From positions 372,001-436,000 of the forward strand of contig NZ_VLKN01000004.1 of NCBI RefSeq assembly GCF_007830035.1: DNA of 64,000 nt. Reading direction: 5' to 3'. Positions 51,091-59,351 of the stretch are shown here, piece after piece; the first letter of the stretch is position 1; each line of letters starts with the position of its first letter. Source of the stretch: Luteimonas cucumeris. GTDB taxonomy: Bacteria; Pseudomonadota; Gammaproteobacteria; Xanthomonadales; Xanthomonadaceae. Made by a program: the position numbers and the translations under genes. The notes beneath the pieces are model-generated. The model had not been told where the DNA came from. It ran no database searches and saw only the letters and a list, made by a program, of their open reading frames with translations.

Positions 51091-52446
51091 TCAGGCGTCC
51101 GCCTCGGCCAGCGTCGCCAGTGCCGCTAGGATTTCCTCGATCGTCGCATCCTCGGCCAGCTTGCCGACCAGTTCCTGGCCAAGGTGCACGCCCTCGCCTG
51201 CCACGTGGTGGAGCATCGCCGCGCCTTCGTTCTTCAGCCGGCCGATGCGCATGCCTGCATCCTTGGGCGAGTCGAAGCCGATGCTCTGCAACAGCACGCG
51301 TTCGCCATGCACCAGCTTGAAATAGAAGCGGCCGTCCGCCTCGCGGTATTGCTTGAACTGCGGTGCGATGTTCCGGGTCGCCGTCGCCTTGCCGATGGCC
51401 TGCGTCACCAGAGACAGGTCACGTAGACCGACCGCGTCACGCAACCGTTCCAGCAACGGCGTCGCATAAGCCGCACGCACCCGTTGTGCTCCATCGCGCA
51501 ACTGTTCCTCGATGCGTTGCGGATGCGCGATCAGTGCCTGGTAACGCTCGCGTACCGGCGCGATTTCGGCATCGATGCGCTCGAACAACTGCTGCTTCGC
51601 ATCACCCCAGCCGATGCCATCGGCAAACGCCTGGCGCATCGCGTCGGTTTCACCGCTGGATGCGAAGGCCTGGTACAGCTGGAACACATGCGAGCCGTCG
51701 ACTTCCTTGGCCTCGCCCGGCGCCCTGGAGTCGGTCACGATCGAGAAGATCAGTTTCTTCAACTGTTCGCGCGAAGCCGACAGGGGAATCACGTTGTCGT
51801 AGCTCTTGGACATCTTGCGGCCATCGAGGCCGGGCAAGGTCGCGACGTGCTCCTCGATCACCGCTTCCGGCAAGTTGAAATATTCGCCGAACAGATGATT
51901 GAAACGCTGGCCGAAATCGCGCGCCATCTCGATGTGCTGCACCTGGTCGCGCCCGACCGGCACCTTGTCGGCATTGAACACCAGGATGTCGGCCGCCATC
52001 AGCACCGGGTACATGAACAGTCCGGCAGTGATCGCCGTATCGTCGTCCTCGCCGTCGGCGCGGTTCTTGTCGACCGCGGCCTTGTAGGCATGGGCGCGAT
52101 TGAGGATGCCCTTGCCGGCGACGCAGGTCAGCAGCCAGTTCAGCTGCGCGATCTCGGGAATGTCGGACTGTCGGTAGAACCAGACCTTGCCCGGATCCAG
52201 CCCGGCTGCCAGCCACGACGCGGCGATTTCCAGCGTCGAACGCTGCACGCGCTCGGGCGACTGCAGCTTGATCAGGCTGTGCAGATCGGCCAGAAAGTAG
52301 AAGCTCTCCACGTCGGCACGCTGGCTGACCGCGACCGCCGGCCGGATCGCGCCGACGTAGTTGCCGAGATGGGGCGTACCGGACGTGGTGATGCCGGTGA
52401 GGACGCGGGTCCTGCGACTGGATGCGTTGGGATTGGAGTCATTCAT
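51091..52446 (-). CDS. trpS: Tryptophanyl-tRNA synthetase with C-terminal extension
   Basis: TrpRS attaches tryptophan to its tRNA. The 451-residue protein comprises a class I catalytic core with the HIGH-like TSGTPHLGNY (about residues 22-31), the anticodon and tryptophan pocket region DIPEIAQLNWLLTCVAGKGILNRAHAYK, and the KMSKS loop in DGRKMSKSYDNVIPL. Typical bacterial enzymes end near residue 335; here an extra domain of about 100 residues follows. It contains FYFKLVHGERVLLQSIGFDSPKDAGMRIGRLK, which resembles a DUF1508/YegP unit. Such extended forms exist in xanthomonads; the added domain's role is unknown. Confidence 0.95.
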   Translation of the reverse strand: MNDSNPNASSRRTRVLTGITTSGTPHLGNYVGAIRPAVAVSQRADVESFYFLADLHSLIKLQSPERVQRSTLEIAASWLAAGLDPGKVWFYRQSDIPEIAQLNWLLTCVAGKGILNRAHAYKAAVDKNRADGEDDDTAITAGLFMYPVLMAADILVFNADKVPVGRDQVQHIEMARDFGQRFNHLFGEYFNLPEAVIEEHVATLPGLDGRKMSKSYDNVIPLSASREQLKKLIFSIVTDSRAPGEAKEVDGSHVFQLYQAFASSGETDAMRQAFADGIGWGDAKQQLFERIDAEIAPVRERYQALIAHPQRIEEQLRDGAQRVRAAYATPLLERLRDAVGLRDLSLVTQAIGKATATRNIAPQFKQYREADGRFYFKLVHGERVLLQSIGFDSPKDAGMRIGRLKNEGAAMLHHVAGEGVHLGQELVGKLAEDATIEEILAALATLAEADA

Positions 52447-52603
52447 GGCCGCCAGTTTACCCGCTGCCCTGCCCCGCCCCTCCAGCCGCCACCTTTTTTG
52501 CCGCCATCCCGAACGCCTGCAACTCCCAAAAAAACGCAGAAGCCCAACCCCATCTGCGATTCCGGCCCGTTTGCAGTCGTGCTTCCCCACTGGAGACGCC
52601 GCC

Positions 52604-53425
52604 ATGATTCGAAAACTGTTGTTGACCACGGCCCTGATCGTGGCCGCCGCCACCGCCTGCCAGCCTGCGTCGGCGCGTTCGCTGGTGGACATCGACCTCA
52701 TCGATCGCACCACCGGCCAATGGCTGCCCGAGTACCCGTACCGCGGCCGCAGCTATGTGCCGGGCGAAGCCGGCCATCGCTATACGGTGCGCCTGACCAA
52801 TACCAGCGGCGAACGCGTGCTGGTGGTGCTGTCGGTGGACGGCGTCAATGCGGTCGATGGCCGTACCGCGCACCCATCGCAGGCCGGTTATGTGCTGGCG
52901 CCCTGGCAGAGCACCGAAATATCCGGCTGGCGCAAGTCGATGGATGAAGTCGCCCAGTTCTACTTCACTGAACTGCCGGACAGCTATGCGGCACGCACGG
53001 GCCGCCCGGACAATGTTGGCGTGGTCGGCATCGCTGTATTCCGCGAAGCGCGACCGCGCCATTACGACCCGCCGTATCCGCGTGCGTACCCGCAGGCCCG
53101 TGACGAGGCCGCAGATGCTTCCGGTGCACCAGCTGCGAAGTCGTCGCGCGCGATGGCTGCCGAAACCGAAGCGGCATCGTCGATGCGACGCGAGAGCGCG
53201 CCACAACGGATTGGCACCGGCCACGGTGCGCGCGAATGGTCGCCGGTGGCCGGCACCGACTTCGTCCGCGCGAGTTCACGTCCGGCGCAGGTGACGCAGC
53301 TGCGCTATGACGATCCCGTCGCCCTGGCGACGATGGGTATCCTGCCTCGACCGCTGCCGTACTGGGGAAGGGACGAGCCGCGCGCCTTCCCCGGCGCATT
53401 CGTCGCCGATCCGCCCGGCGGCTGA
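52604..53425 (+). CDS. Exported protein of unknown function
   Basis: A 273-residue exported protein. It has a signal peptide (MIRKLLLTTALIVAAATACQPASA); the cysteine is within a weak lipobox, so lipoprotein status is uncertain. Residues about 25-150 are beta-rich (VDIDLIDRTTGQWLPEYPYRGRSYV, RYTVRLTNTSGERVLVVLSVDGVN, APWQSTEISGWRK, VGVVGIAVFREA) and resemble a carbohydrate-binding or beta-sandwich fold. The rest is low-complexity (alanine, arginine, proline). No known domain is identified with confidence. Divergent from trpS, convergent with CsbD; no operon. Confidence 0.65.
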   Translation: MIRKLLLTTALIVAAATACQPASARSLVDIDLIDRTTGQWLPEYPYRGRSYVPGEAGHRYTVRLTNTSGERVLVVLSVDGVNAVDGRTAHPSQAGYVLAPWQSTEISGWRKSMDEVAQFYFTELPDSYAARTGRPDNVGVVGIAVFREARPRHYDPPYPRAYPQARDEAADASGAPAAKSSRAMAAETEAASSMRRESAPQRIGTGHGAREWSPVAGTDFVRASSRPAQVTQLRYDDPVALATMGILPRPLPYWGRDEPRAFPGAFVADPPGG

Positions 53426-53453
53426 CGGCACCCCGTACCGGTTCACTCATGAA

Positions 53454-53476
53454 GAGGCCGGCGAAATGCCGGCCTC
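53454..53476. other. Hairpin between convergent genes
   Basis: GAGGCCGGC (53454-53462) pairs with GCCGGCCTC (53468-53476) around GAAAT. No T-run follows on either strand, so it is a candidate weak terminator for the exported protein gene and/or CsbD. Confidence 0.4.
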
Positions 53477-53521
53477 CGATCTGGAAATGTCTGGAGAATT
53501 GCGCGTGCGGTCAACGGCACG

Positions 53522-53722
53522 TCAGTTCAACGTACTCTCGAAATCACGCACTTCGCGTTCTGCGCGATCGCGATCCCAGCCGTACTGTTCCTGCAGCTTG
53601 CCGGCGAGATACTTGCTGTCACCACTGGCGACATCGAAGACGTCGTCGGTAAGGTCGCCCCACTTGGCCTGGGCCTGGCCTTTGAGCTGGGTCCACTTGC
53701 CTGCAATGATGTCTTTGTTCAT
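53522..53722 (-). CDS. CsbD-family stress protein
   Basis: A 66-residue soluble protein of the CsbD family (general stress response). Landmarks are [48 protein letters not shown] and the terminal [12 protein letters not shown]. The whole protein is predicted as two amphipathic helices. Members are induced by stress (in many bacteria under a stress sigma factor) and have no defined activity. Upstream, 226 bases without a gene separate it from the entericidin-like gene. Confidence 0.9.
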   Translation of the reverse strand: MNKDIIAGKWTQLKGQAQAKWGDLTDDVFDVASGDSKYLAGKLQEQYGWDRDRAEREVRDFESTLN

Positions 53723-53888
53723 GGCTCTTCCTTCTTCTGCTCACGGCAAGGATTCCTGCCGCGCAGCCAGAATGCCGGCGCCCGCCTTCAAGCGAGGTCA
53801 AGATTGCGTTGTTGCGAAGTTGTATCCGCTGAGGCATTCACGCGCGGATGAATGCATGGAGAAACGAGGATCGCGCGTTCATCGGCTG

Positions 53889-53918
53889 AAAAAAACGGGC
53901 CGGATCGCTCCGGCCCGT
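53889..53918 (-). terminator. Rho-independent terminator of the entericidin-like gene
   Basis: ACGGGCCGGA (53895-53904) pairs with TCCGGCCCGT (53909-53918). Read leftwards it ends in seven T residues (the complement of A-run 53889-53895). It lies 31 bases after the stop codon. Confidence 0.9.
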
Positions 53919-53948
53919 GGTGTTCTGCAGTTCGCACCTGACTTTGTA

Positions 53949-54104
53949 TCAGGGCGTCTCGGTGCCGCCGGTGTCGTTGGCGGTATCTTCGATCTTCTCG
54001 CCCGCCTTCTTCACGTCCTGGCCGGCGCCCTTGACCGTGTTGCACGCACTGAGCGTGCCGAGCGAGAACATGGCGAGCAACATCAGGGCAATCAAACGCT
54101 TCAT
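53949..54104 (-). CDS. Entericidin-like small lipoprotein
   Basis: A 51-residue small lipoprotein. MKRLIALMLLAMFSLGTLSAC is a signal sequence with lipobox LSAC; the mature part NTVKGAGQDVKKAGEKIEDTANDTGGTETP has the amphipathic VKGAGQDVKKAGEKIED repeat typical of the entericidin A/B (EcnA/EcnB) family. In E. coli EcnA/EcnB form an antidote/toxin-like pair controlling stationary-phase lysis; here only one gene is visible. AGGAGG lies 4-9 bases before the ATG, and a strong terminator follows. Confidence 0.9.
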   Translation of the reverse strand: MKRLIALMLLAMFSLGTLSACNTVKGAGQDVKKAGEKIEDTANDTGGTETP

Positions 54105-54276
54105 GGGGCCTCCTGTAGGAACATTCGGGTCCGGACCGCGGCTGCAGCCCTTCGCCGCCTATGGAACCGCAACCGGCCGTGAAGCCGGTGTGCAGTGAAC
54201 GCCTTATCCCGGCCGCTGCCGAAACCTGATGTGAATGGACCATGGCAGGCGAGCGCACCCGAGTGCCGCCGGCACC

Positions 54277-55200
54277 TTAGTCGCGCATCAGGGTCGACTT
54301 TCCGAACAGGCTTTCGACCAGGTCGACCGCCAGCTCCGCGGTGGCGTTGTGGCTGTCGAGTGCGGGGTTGAGTTCCATGATGTCGAGCGAACCCATGCGG
54401 CCGCTGTCGGCGATCATCTCCATCACCAGCTGCGCTTCGCGATAGTTCGGTCCGCCCGGAACGGTGGTGCCCACCCCGGGTGCGATGCTGGGATCGAGGA
54501 AATCGACGTCGAAGCTGACGTGCAGGTGCGTGTCCTCGTCGACGCCATCGAGCGCGGCTTCCATGGTGCGCTTCATGCCGACTTCGTCGATATAGCGCAT
54601 GTCGTAGACGTCCAGCCCATGCTGCTGGATCAGTTTCTTCTCCGGCGGGTCGACCGAGCGTATTCCTATCTGCCGGATCTGGTCGGGACGCATCGCCGGG
54701 ACATGACCGCCGAGACCGGTAAGCACGTCCGGCCCGAGCCCACAGGCGCACGCGACCGGCATGCCATGGATGTTGCCGGACGGCGTGACCTCATGCGTGT
54801 TGAAGTCCGAGTGCGCGTCCAGCCACAGCACGCGCAGCTTCCTGCCGCTTTCGCGGCAATGCCGTGCGACCGCGCTCAGCGAACCGATCGCCAGGCAATG
54901 ATCGCCACCGAGCAGGATCGGCATGCGCCCGGCGCGGAATTCGGCGCCCAGCGCTTCCATCACCGCACGGTTCCAGGCAACGACCTCGTCGAGGTGACGA
55001 TAGCCGTCGACCGGCGGCTGCCATGGATTGCGTGGGCCGATTACATCGCCGCGATCGACCACCTCGATGCCACGCGCGCTCAACGCATCTCCGATTCCGG
55101 CGATTCGCAGCGCTTCCGGCCCCATGCTCGACCCGCGATGGCCGGCACCGATATCGGTCGGTGCGCCGATCAGCGATACCGGCGGAAAGCTGCGGCTCAT
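54277..55200 (-). CDS. rocF: Arginase
   Basis: Arginase splits arginine to ornithine and urea with a two-manganese centre. The 307-residue protein has the ureohydrolase signatures GGDHC (in PILLGGDHCLAIGSL), WLDAHSDFNTHEV and SFDVDFLDPSIAPGVGT, and the N-terminal SLIGAPTDIGAGHRGSSMGPEALR. The usual GGDHS serine is a cysteine here. The start overlaps the end of the rhodanese gene by ATGA, so the two are co-translated. Together with the amidinotransferase-like gene at 63 kb it suggests arginine/citrulline breakdown, but no direct operon link exists. Confidence 0.9.
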   Translation of the reverse strand: MSRSFPPVSLIGAPTDIGAGHRGSSMGPEALRIAGIGDALSARGIEVVDRGDVIGPRNPWQPPVDGYRHLDEVVAWNRAVMEALGAEFRAGRMPILLGGDHCLAIGSLSAVARHCRESGRKLRVLWLDAHSDFNTHEVTPSGNIHGMPVACACGLGPDVLTGLGGHVPAMRPDQIRQIGIRSVDPPEKKLIQQHGLDVYDMRYIDEVGMKRTMEAALDGVDEDTHLHVSFDVDFLDPSIAPGVGTTVPGGPNYREAQLVMEMIADSGRMGSLDIMELNPALDSHNATAELAVDLVESLFGKSTLMRD

Positions 55201-55610
55201 GGTGTTTTCCCTGGGGTTTGCAATGGTGTGGGTGTCGCGGTTTCGACCGGCAGGCCCGAGGCCTGCCAGCCCAGCCAGTTGCCTTCGAGCTCCCGCACGC
55301 GAAAACCGTTCCGTACCAGCACTTCCTCGGCGATGGCCGAACGTCGCCCGGTGCGGCAATACACCACGATCCCGCGGGCAGGATCCAGTTCGCCGAGCCG
55401 ATCCTGCAGCTGGTCGTGCGGGATCAGCACCGCCTGTGGCACGTGGCCGTCGGCGAATTCCTGTTCGCTCCGCACATCCAGCACCAGCGGTGCCGGTGAC
55501 CTGGACTGCAACATGGCCTGCAGTTGCGCCGGCGCGACCCGCTCGGCCGCGCTGCCGGCAAATGACGACAGCAGCAACAACGCCAGCACGGATTCGCGCA
55601 TTCGAGGCAT
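55197..55610 (-). CDS. Periplasmic single-domain rhodanese
   Basis: A 137-residue protein with a signal peptide (MPRMRESVLALLLLSSFAGSAA) and one rhodanese domain. The active-site cysteine is in IVVYCRTGRRSAIA (CRTGRRS loop, about residue 92), preceded by VLDVRSEQEFADGHV and followed by the VRELEGNWLGWQASGLPV segment. It could transfer sulfane sulfur or act as a phosphatase-like fold in the periplasm. GGAG lies 6 bases before the chosen ATG; a longer frame begins 30 bases earlier. Its stop overlaps the arginase start. Confidence 0.83.
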   Translation of the reverse strand: MPRMRESVLALLLLSSFAGSAAERVAPAQLQAMLQSRSPAPLVLDVRSEQEFADGHVPQAVLIPHDQLQDRLGELDPARGIVVYCRTGRRSAIAEEVLVRNGFRVRELEGNWLGWQASGLPVETATPTPLQTPGKTP

Positions 55611-55628
55611 CGCGTACTCCGGAAAGAT

Positions 55629-55704
55629 TGGTGCCGGCACCCGGGTTCGAACTGGGGACCTACCGCTTACAAGGCGGTTGCTCTACCAACTGAGCTATGC
55701 CGGC
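55629..55704 (-). tRNA. tRNA-Thr (TGT anticodon)
   Basis: A 76-nt cloverleaf on the minus strand: acceptor GCCGGCA/TGCCGGC, D arm with AGCTCAGTTGGTAGAGC, anticodon stem ACCGC/GCGGT around loop CTTGTAA (anticodon TGT, reading ACA), T arm GGTTCGAACCC-type (CAGTTCGAACCCGG), and an encoded CCA tail at 55629-55631. Bases and stems are well formed. Confidence 0.96.
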
Positions 55705-55771
55705 ATGACCTGTCGAGTCCGGCGGCAATGGCCGGCCTTCCGCAGGGGACGCATTATTCTAGCGCGAGGCG

Positions 55772-56458
55772 TCAGCGCGGGCTCGCGCAATCGCGCGTCG
55801 GCGACTGCGTCGCACCGGTTTCGGTGCGCAGGCGGGCGATGTCGACGCCCGCGCTGGCCTCGATGTCGAGCCAGGCCGGCAGCGCCGGGACGCCGATCGG
55901 CCGCAGCTGTGCATCGAAACCGGCCGCCTGCAGCGACGCCTGTCGACGTTGCGCCGATTCCAGCGAGCCATAGCGGCCCAGCGCGATTCCGTTGGCGTCA
56001 TCTCCTGTGTTGATCAGCAGCAGGTCGCTGAATCCGGCCGCCCTGATCTTGTCCGCAGCGGCCTGCGCGAGCTCGCGTGATGCGAAAGGCGGCAACAGCA
56101 CGGTGTAACCACGCGGCTTTGCCGTCGAATCGTCGCGCACACGCAGGCTGCGGACCTGCGATTGCAGACGCGCGCGAGCCTCGCGCAATGCCTCGGCGGT
56201 GGCGAACGGACCGAGGCTGAAGCACTGGGCCGCGACTGCCTTGACCGGCGGCGGTATTGACGACGCCGATGCCGCCGCAGGCGCGATCGTTGCGGCAGGA
56301 GTCGCGAGCGGCTTGGCCTCCGACAGCAACTGCAGGCGCGGCACGCCGGGCAGCGGCTCGACCACGGAAGGCGGCGAAGGCTCGGGGCGCAGCATCCACC
56401 ACAGCGCGACGCCGAGGTTGATGGCGACCAGCAGGACGATCAGGGCACGCGCGAACAT
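55772..56458 (-). CDS. SPOR-domain membrane protein
   Basis: A 228-residue protein with one N-terminal membrane helix (LIVLLVAINLGVALWWMLR, about 6-24), a long proline/alanine linker (about 28-75) and a C-terminal SPOR domain (CFSLGPFATAEALREARARLQSQVRSLRVRDDS to LGRYGSLESAQRRQASLQAAGFDA). SPOR domains bind denuded peptidoglycan at division sites. It closes the plsY-birA-coaX operon on the minus strand, starting 30 bp after coaX. This gene order is seen in other xanthomonads. Confidence 0.85.
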   Translation of the reverse strand: MFARALIVLLVAINLGVALWWMLRPEPSPPSVVEPLPGVPRLQLLSEAKPLATPAATIAPAAASASSIPPPVKAVAAQCFSLGPFATAEALREARARLQSQVRSLRVRDDSTAKPRGYTVLLPPFASRELAQAAADKIRAAGFSDLLLINTGDDANGIALGRYGSLESAQRRQASLQAAGFDAQLRPIGVPALPAWLDIEASAGVDIARLRTETGATQSPTRDCASPR

Positions 56459-56488
56459 GGCTGTCCGGAACGGATGGAAGCGCTCATC

Positions 56489-57229
56489 TTATTCGTCGCA
56501 TGCCGCGTGCGCCCAGCACGCCAGTCCTTGCAGGACGAGATGCGCGACCAGCTCGGCCTGCGGCAGGCGGGCCGCGAGTTCCGACGCGCCGCCACCATGC
56601 AGCAGCAGGCCGGCTGCGCTGCCGAGCAGGCGCGCAGCCTCGACCTGGCTGCGTTCGACCAGCGCCAGCGCCGCGCCTTCGCAACCGGACGCGAGTGCGG
56701 ATTGCGTGTCGTCGGCGAATTCCGCGTAGCGCCCGCCGACCTCCGGCAACTGCCGCGCGCGCTGGTGCAGCGCCGTCCGCATCAGTGCCGGCGAAGGCGC
56801 AATACGGCCGCCGTGGTGGCGGCCATCGCGATCGAGCAGGTCGATGGTCAAGGCGGTACCGACACCGACCAGCAGCCAGGGCCCATCGCCGCGTGCGTGT
56901 GCGGCCAGCAGTGCCAGGAAACGGTCCACGCCGAGCCTGGTCGGGTCGGCATAGGCGATGCGCACCCCGGCGAACTCCGGCTGTGTACGTACGCTGACGA
57001 CACGCCTGAAGCGCGTCGCCAGCATCTGCTGCAAGGCCGCGGTAACTGTCGCCGATGCGACGCTGGCCAGGTAGGCGGTCGCGCCTCCCTGCGGCAGCAA
57101 TCCGGATCCGGCCGCAAGACCGTCCTGGTCGTGCGCAATCGCCATTGTCTCGCCAGGTACGCCACCGGCGAGCAGGGGTGCGAATTTCAGGCGCGTATTG
57201 CCAAGATCGAACAACCAGCGACCGGTCAT
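56489..57229 (-). CDS. coaX: Type III pantothenate kinase
   Basis: CoaX phosphorylates pantothenate, the first step of CoA synthesis. The 246-residue ASKHA-fold protein begins MTGRWLFDLGNTRLKF (the DxGNT phosphate loop), and has GVDRFLALLAAHARGDGPWLLVGVGTALTIDLLDRDGRHHGG (GTALTID, acidic catalytic residue) and GGGASELAARLP. The length is normal for the type III enzyme. It overlaps the birA stop by 4 bases (ATGA at 57226-57229). The conserved plsY-birA-coaX order is as in many gammaproteobacteria. Confidence 0.95.
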   Translation of the reverse strand: MTGRWLFDLGNTRLKFAPLLAGGVPGETMAIAHDQDGLAAGSGLLPQGGATAYLASVASATVTAALQQMLATRFRRVVSVRTQPEFAGVRIAYADPTRLGVDRFLALLAAHARGDGPWLLVGVGTALTIDLLDRDGRHHGGRIAPSPALMRTALHQRARQLPEVGGRYAEFADDTQSALASGCEGAALALVERSQVEAARLLGSAAGLLLHGGGASELAARLPQAELVAHLVLQGLACWAHAACDE

Positions 57230-58227
57230 GGCCCGGGCTCGCCATGCGATGCGGATCCGCGTGCCCTCACGCTGACCTCGCCGGAATGGAATGTGCGTTC
57301 GCCATCGCGCAAGCGTACCCGCAGCGCGCCATCGCCGGCGATGCCCTGTGCGATGCCGTCGTGACGGATGTCGCCGATCAATACTGTCACTTCGCGCCCG
57401 GCCAGCGCATCGTGCGCGGCATAGGCCGGCAGGAAAGGCGCGAGGCCTTCGGCATCGAAGCGATCCAGTGCCGGCAGCAGTTGCGTCAATATCGCCGCGG
57501 CCAGGTCGTTGCGCGACGCCGGCGGCGCCGCATTGTCGAGCGCGGCCAGGTCGATCCACGGCTGGTCGATCGCCGGCGCGCTGGCCGGCGGCATGCGCAC
57601 GTTGAGGCCGAGCCCGATCACCGCTCGCACCGGCCCGGCATGCTCGCCGCCACCTTCGACCAGGATGCCACCGAGCTTGCGCGTGCCGACCATCAGGTCG
57701 TTCGGCCATTTCAGTCGCACGTCGCGATGACCCAGCGCATGCAGGGCATCGACGATCGCAACGCCGGCGACCAGGCTCAATCCGCCAAGGCGGACCAGAC
57801 CGCCGCTGAAATGGCGCGACAGCGACAGGTACAGGTTGGCCGCCAGCGGCGAAGCCCACGTGCGGCCGCGACGGCCGCGGCCGCCAGTCTGGCGTTCCGC
57901 GAGCAGTACCGCGCTGCCCTGCGCCGGCGTGTCGCGACGCATCAGTTCGGAATTGCTGGAATCGATGCTCCACGCCACTTCAAAGGTGGCAATGCGGCCG
58001 CGTTGCGCCGGCGCGATCGCCGCCAGGATCGCTCCGCCATCGAGCAACTGCAGCGGCTGCGCCAGCGCATAGCCACGACCCGCCTGGGCGTCGATCGCGA
58101 CGCCCGCTTCGCGCAGCGCCTGCACCTTTTTCCAGATCGCCGCTCGGGTCAGTCCGGAGGCTTCCGCCAGTGCATCGCCGGATACCGGGCCGGCGATCAG
58201 CCGTGCCAGCAGTTCGCGATCGATCAT
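57226..58227 (-). CDS. birA: BirA, biotin ligase and biotin repressor
   Basis: A 333-residue bifunctional protein. An N-terminal winged helix (RELLARLIAGPVSGDALAEASGLTRAAIWKKVQALREAGVAI) can repress biotin genes; the ligase domain follows, with the biotin-adenylate loop GGRGRRGRTWASPLAANLYLSLS (GRGRxG, about residues 115-120), KWPNDLMVGTRKLGGILVEG (catalytic lysine) and a C-terminal SH3-like domain (GREVTVLIGDIRHDGIAQGI). It biotinylates the acetyl-CoA carboxylase carrier. The start at MIDRELLARL overlaps the end of plsY by 4 bases; coaX follows with a 4-base overlap. Confidence 0.95.
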   Translation of the reverse strand: MIDRELLARLIAGPVSGDALAEASGLTRAAIWKKVQALREAGVAIDAQAGRGYALAQPLQLLDGGAILAAIAPAQRGRIATFEVAWSIDSSNSELMRRDTPAQGSAVLLAERQTGGRGRRGRTWASPLAANLYLSLSRHFSGGLVRLGGLSLVAGVAIVDALHALGHRDVRLKWPNDLMVGTRKLGGILVEGGGEHAGPVRAVIGLGLNVRMPPASAPAIDQPWIDLAALDNAAPPASRNDLAAAILTQLLPALDRFDAEGLAPFLPAYAAHDALAGREVTVLIGDIRHDGIAQGIAGDGALRVRLRDGERTFHSGEVSVRARGSASHGEPGP

Positions 58228-58874
58228 CGCCGGCCTCCGCGCCAGATACGATGCAGCACGCGTGCGCGTTCCATGCGGGCCTCGCCGCCGGCGGCCATGC
58301 GTTGCAGGTTGCCGCGGTGGGTATAGAGCAGGAACAACGCGACGGCGATCGCGAACAGCCACCGCGGCAGACCCGCGCCGCTCAACCCGGCGAACAACGG
58401 CAGACAGCTTCCGGCGACCACCATCGCCAGCCCCACGTAACCGCTGAGCAACAGCGTGACCAGCCAGGCTGCGAGCATGCCCGGCAACACCCACGGCCAC
58501 ATCACCAGCAGTCCGCCGACCAGCGTGGCCGTGCCCTTGCCGCCGCGGAACCCATGCCAGCAAGGCCAGACGTGGCCGGCCATCGCCGCCAGCACGCAGC
58601 CATATCCCAGGGTGGCGACGTCGAAGGGCCCGTCGGGCGAGCCGAAACGGTGCCCCAGCCACGCCGCCAGCACGCCCTTGCCGACATCGATCACCACCAC
58701 GCCGAAGGCGAAGCCGAATCCCTGCGTGCGCAGCGCGTTGCTGCCCCCGGCCGAGCCGGTACCCTGATCGCGGATGTCGACCCCGCGCAGGCGGCCGAGG
58801 ACCACTCCACCTGAGACCGAGCCCAGCAGATAAGCCACCAGCAGTATGAGGAGTGGGCCGGAATACGGGGGCAT
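58224..58874 (-). CDS. plsY: Acylphosphate:glycerol-3-phosphate acyltransferase
   Basis: PlsY acylates glycerol 3-phosphate from acyl-phosphate, the first step of phospholipid synthesis. The 216-residue membrane protein has about five helices with the family motifs LLGSVSGGVVLGRL (GSxxxG near 20), FRGGKGTATLVGGLLV (GGKGTxT, about 110) and a closing LYTHRGNLQRMAAGGEAR. It is the first gene of the leftward operon; its promoter must lie in the 180 bp before the hypothetical exported gene at 59055. It is preceded by a weak ribosome site. Confidence 0.95.
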   Translation of the reverse strand: MPPYSGPLLILLVAYLLGSVSGGVVLGRLRGVDIRDQGTGSAGGSNALRTQGFGFAFGVVVIDVGKGVLAAWLGHRFGSPDGPFDVATLGYGCVLAAMAGHVWPCWHGFRGGKGTATLVGGLLVMWPWVLPGMLAAWLVTLLLSGYVGLAMVVAGSCLPLFAGLSGAGLPRWLFAIAVALFLLYTHRGNLQRMAAGGEARMERARVLHRIWRGGRR

Positions 58875-59054
58875 GGCCAGAGATGGGCGCTGCCGGCCGA
58901 TCCGGCGTGGCCGGCAAGTCTGGCGGAAACAGCTCTCGAAAGATGTTGCGTTGCAACATGCAACCTTCTGCACCGTGACGGCATCCAAGGTATAGTCCGC
59001 GTTGCGATTGGCCGTTCCGGCGGCTGGTTGGCGCTCTCACTGGAAACCACCGTC

Positions 59055-59330
59055 ATGGTTAGACTCTGCCTCGCCCTGCTGCTCGTCTGCGCTTGCGCAG
59101 GCGCGTCCGCGCGTGACATGTCCATGCTCAGCCCGAACGGTGAAACCGGCACCTGTCCGGAAGTCGAGGAAACGACGGCGCCCAAGGCCACTGCGACCAC
59201 GGCACCCGCACCAACACCGGTACGCAAGCCGGTCAAGCCGAGCGCCGCTACCCAAGGCGGCGGTGGCGAAGCTTCCGTGCGCACCCAGGGCCCGCGCTGG
59301 CACAGTTTCCTGCCCGGCATGTTCCGCTGA
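59055..59330 (+). CDS. Small exported protein of unknown function
   Basis: A 91-residue exported protein with a signal peptide MVRLCLALLLVCACAGASA and a low-complexity remainder (threonine/alanine/proline-rich TAPKATATTAPAPTPVRKPV, then GGGGEASVRTQGPRWHSFLPGMFR). No domain is recognisable. GGAAAC lies about 8 bases upstream of the ATG; a start 27 bases earlier is possible. It precedes mtfA by 21 bp and could be co-transcribed with it. Confidence 0.55.
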   Translation: MVRLCLALLLVCACAGASARDMSMLSPNGETGTCPEVEETTAPKATATTAPAPTPVRKPVKPSAATQGGGGEASVRTQGPRWHSFLPGMFR

Positions 59331-59351
59331 TCGGCGGTTCTCCGCCGACGC

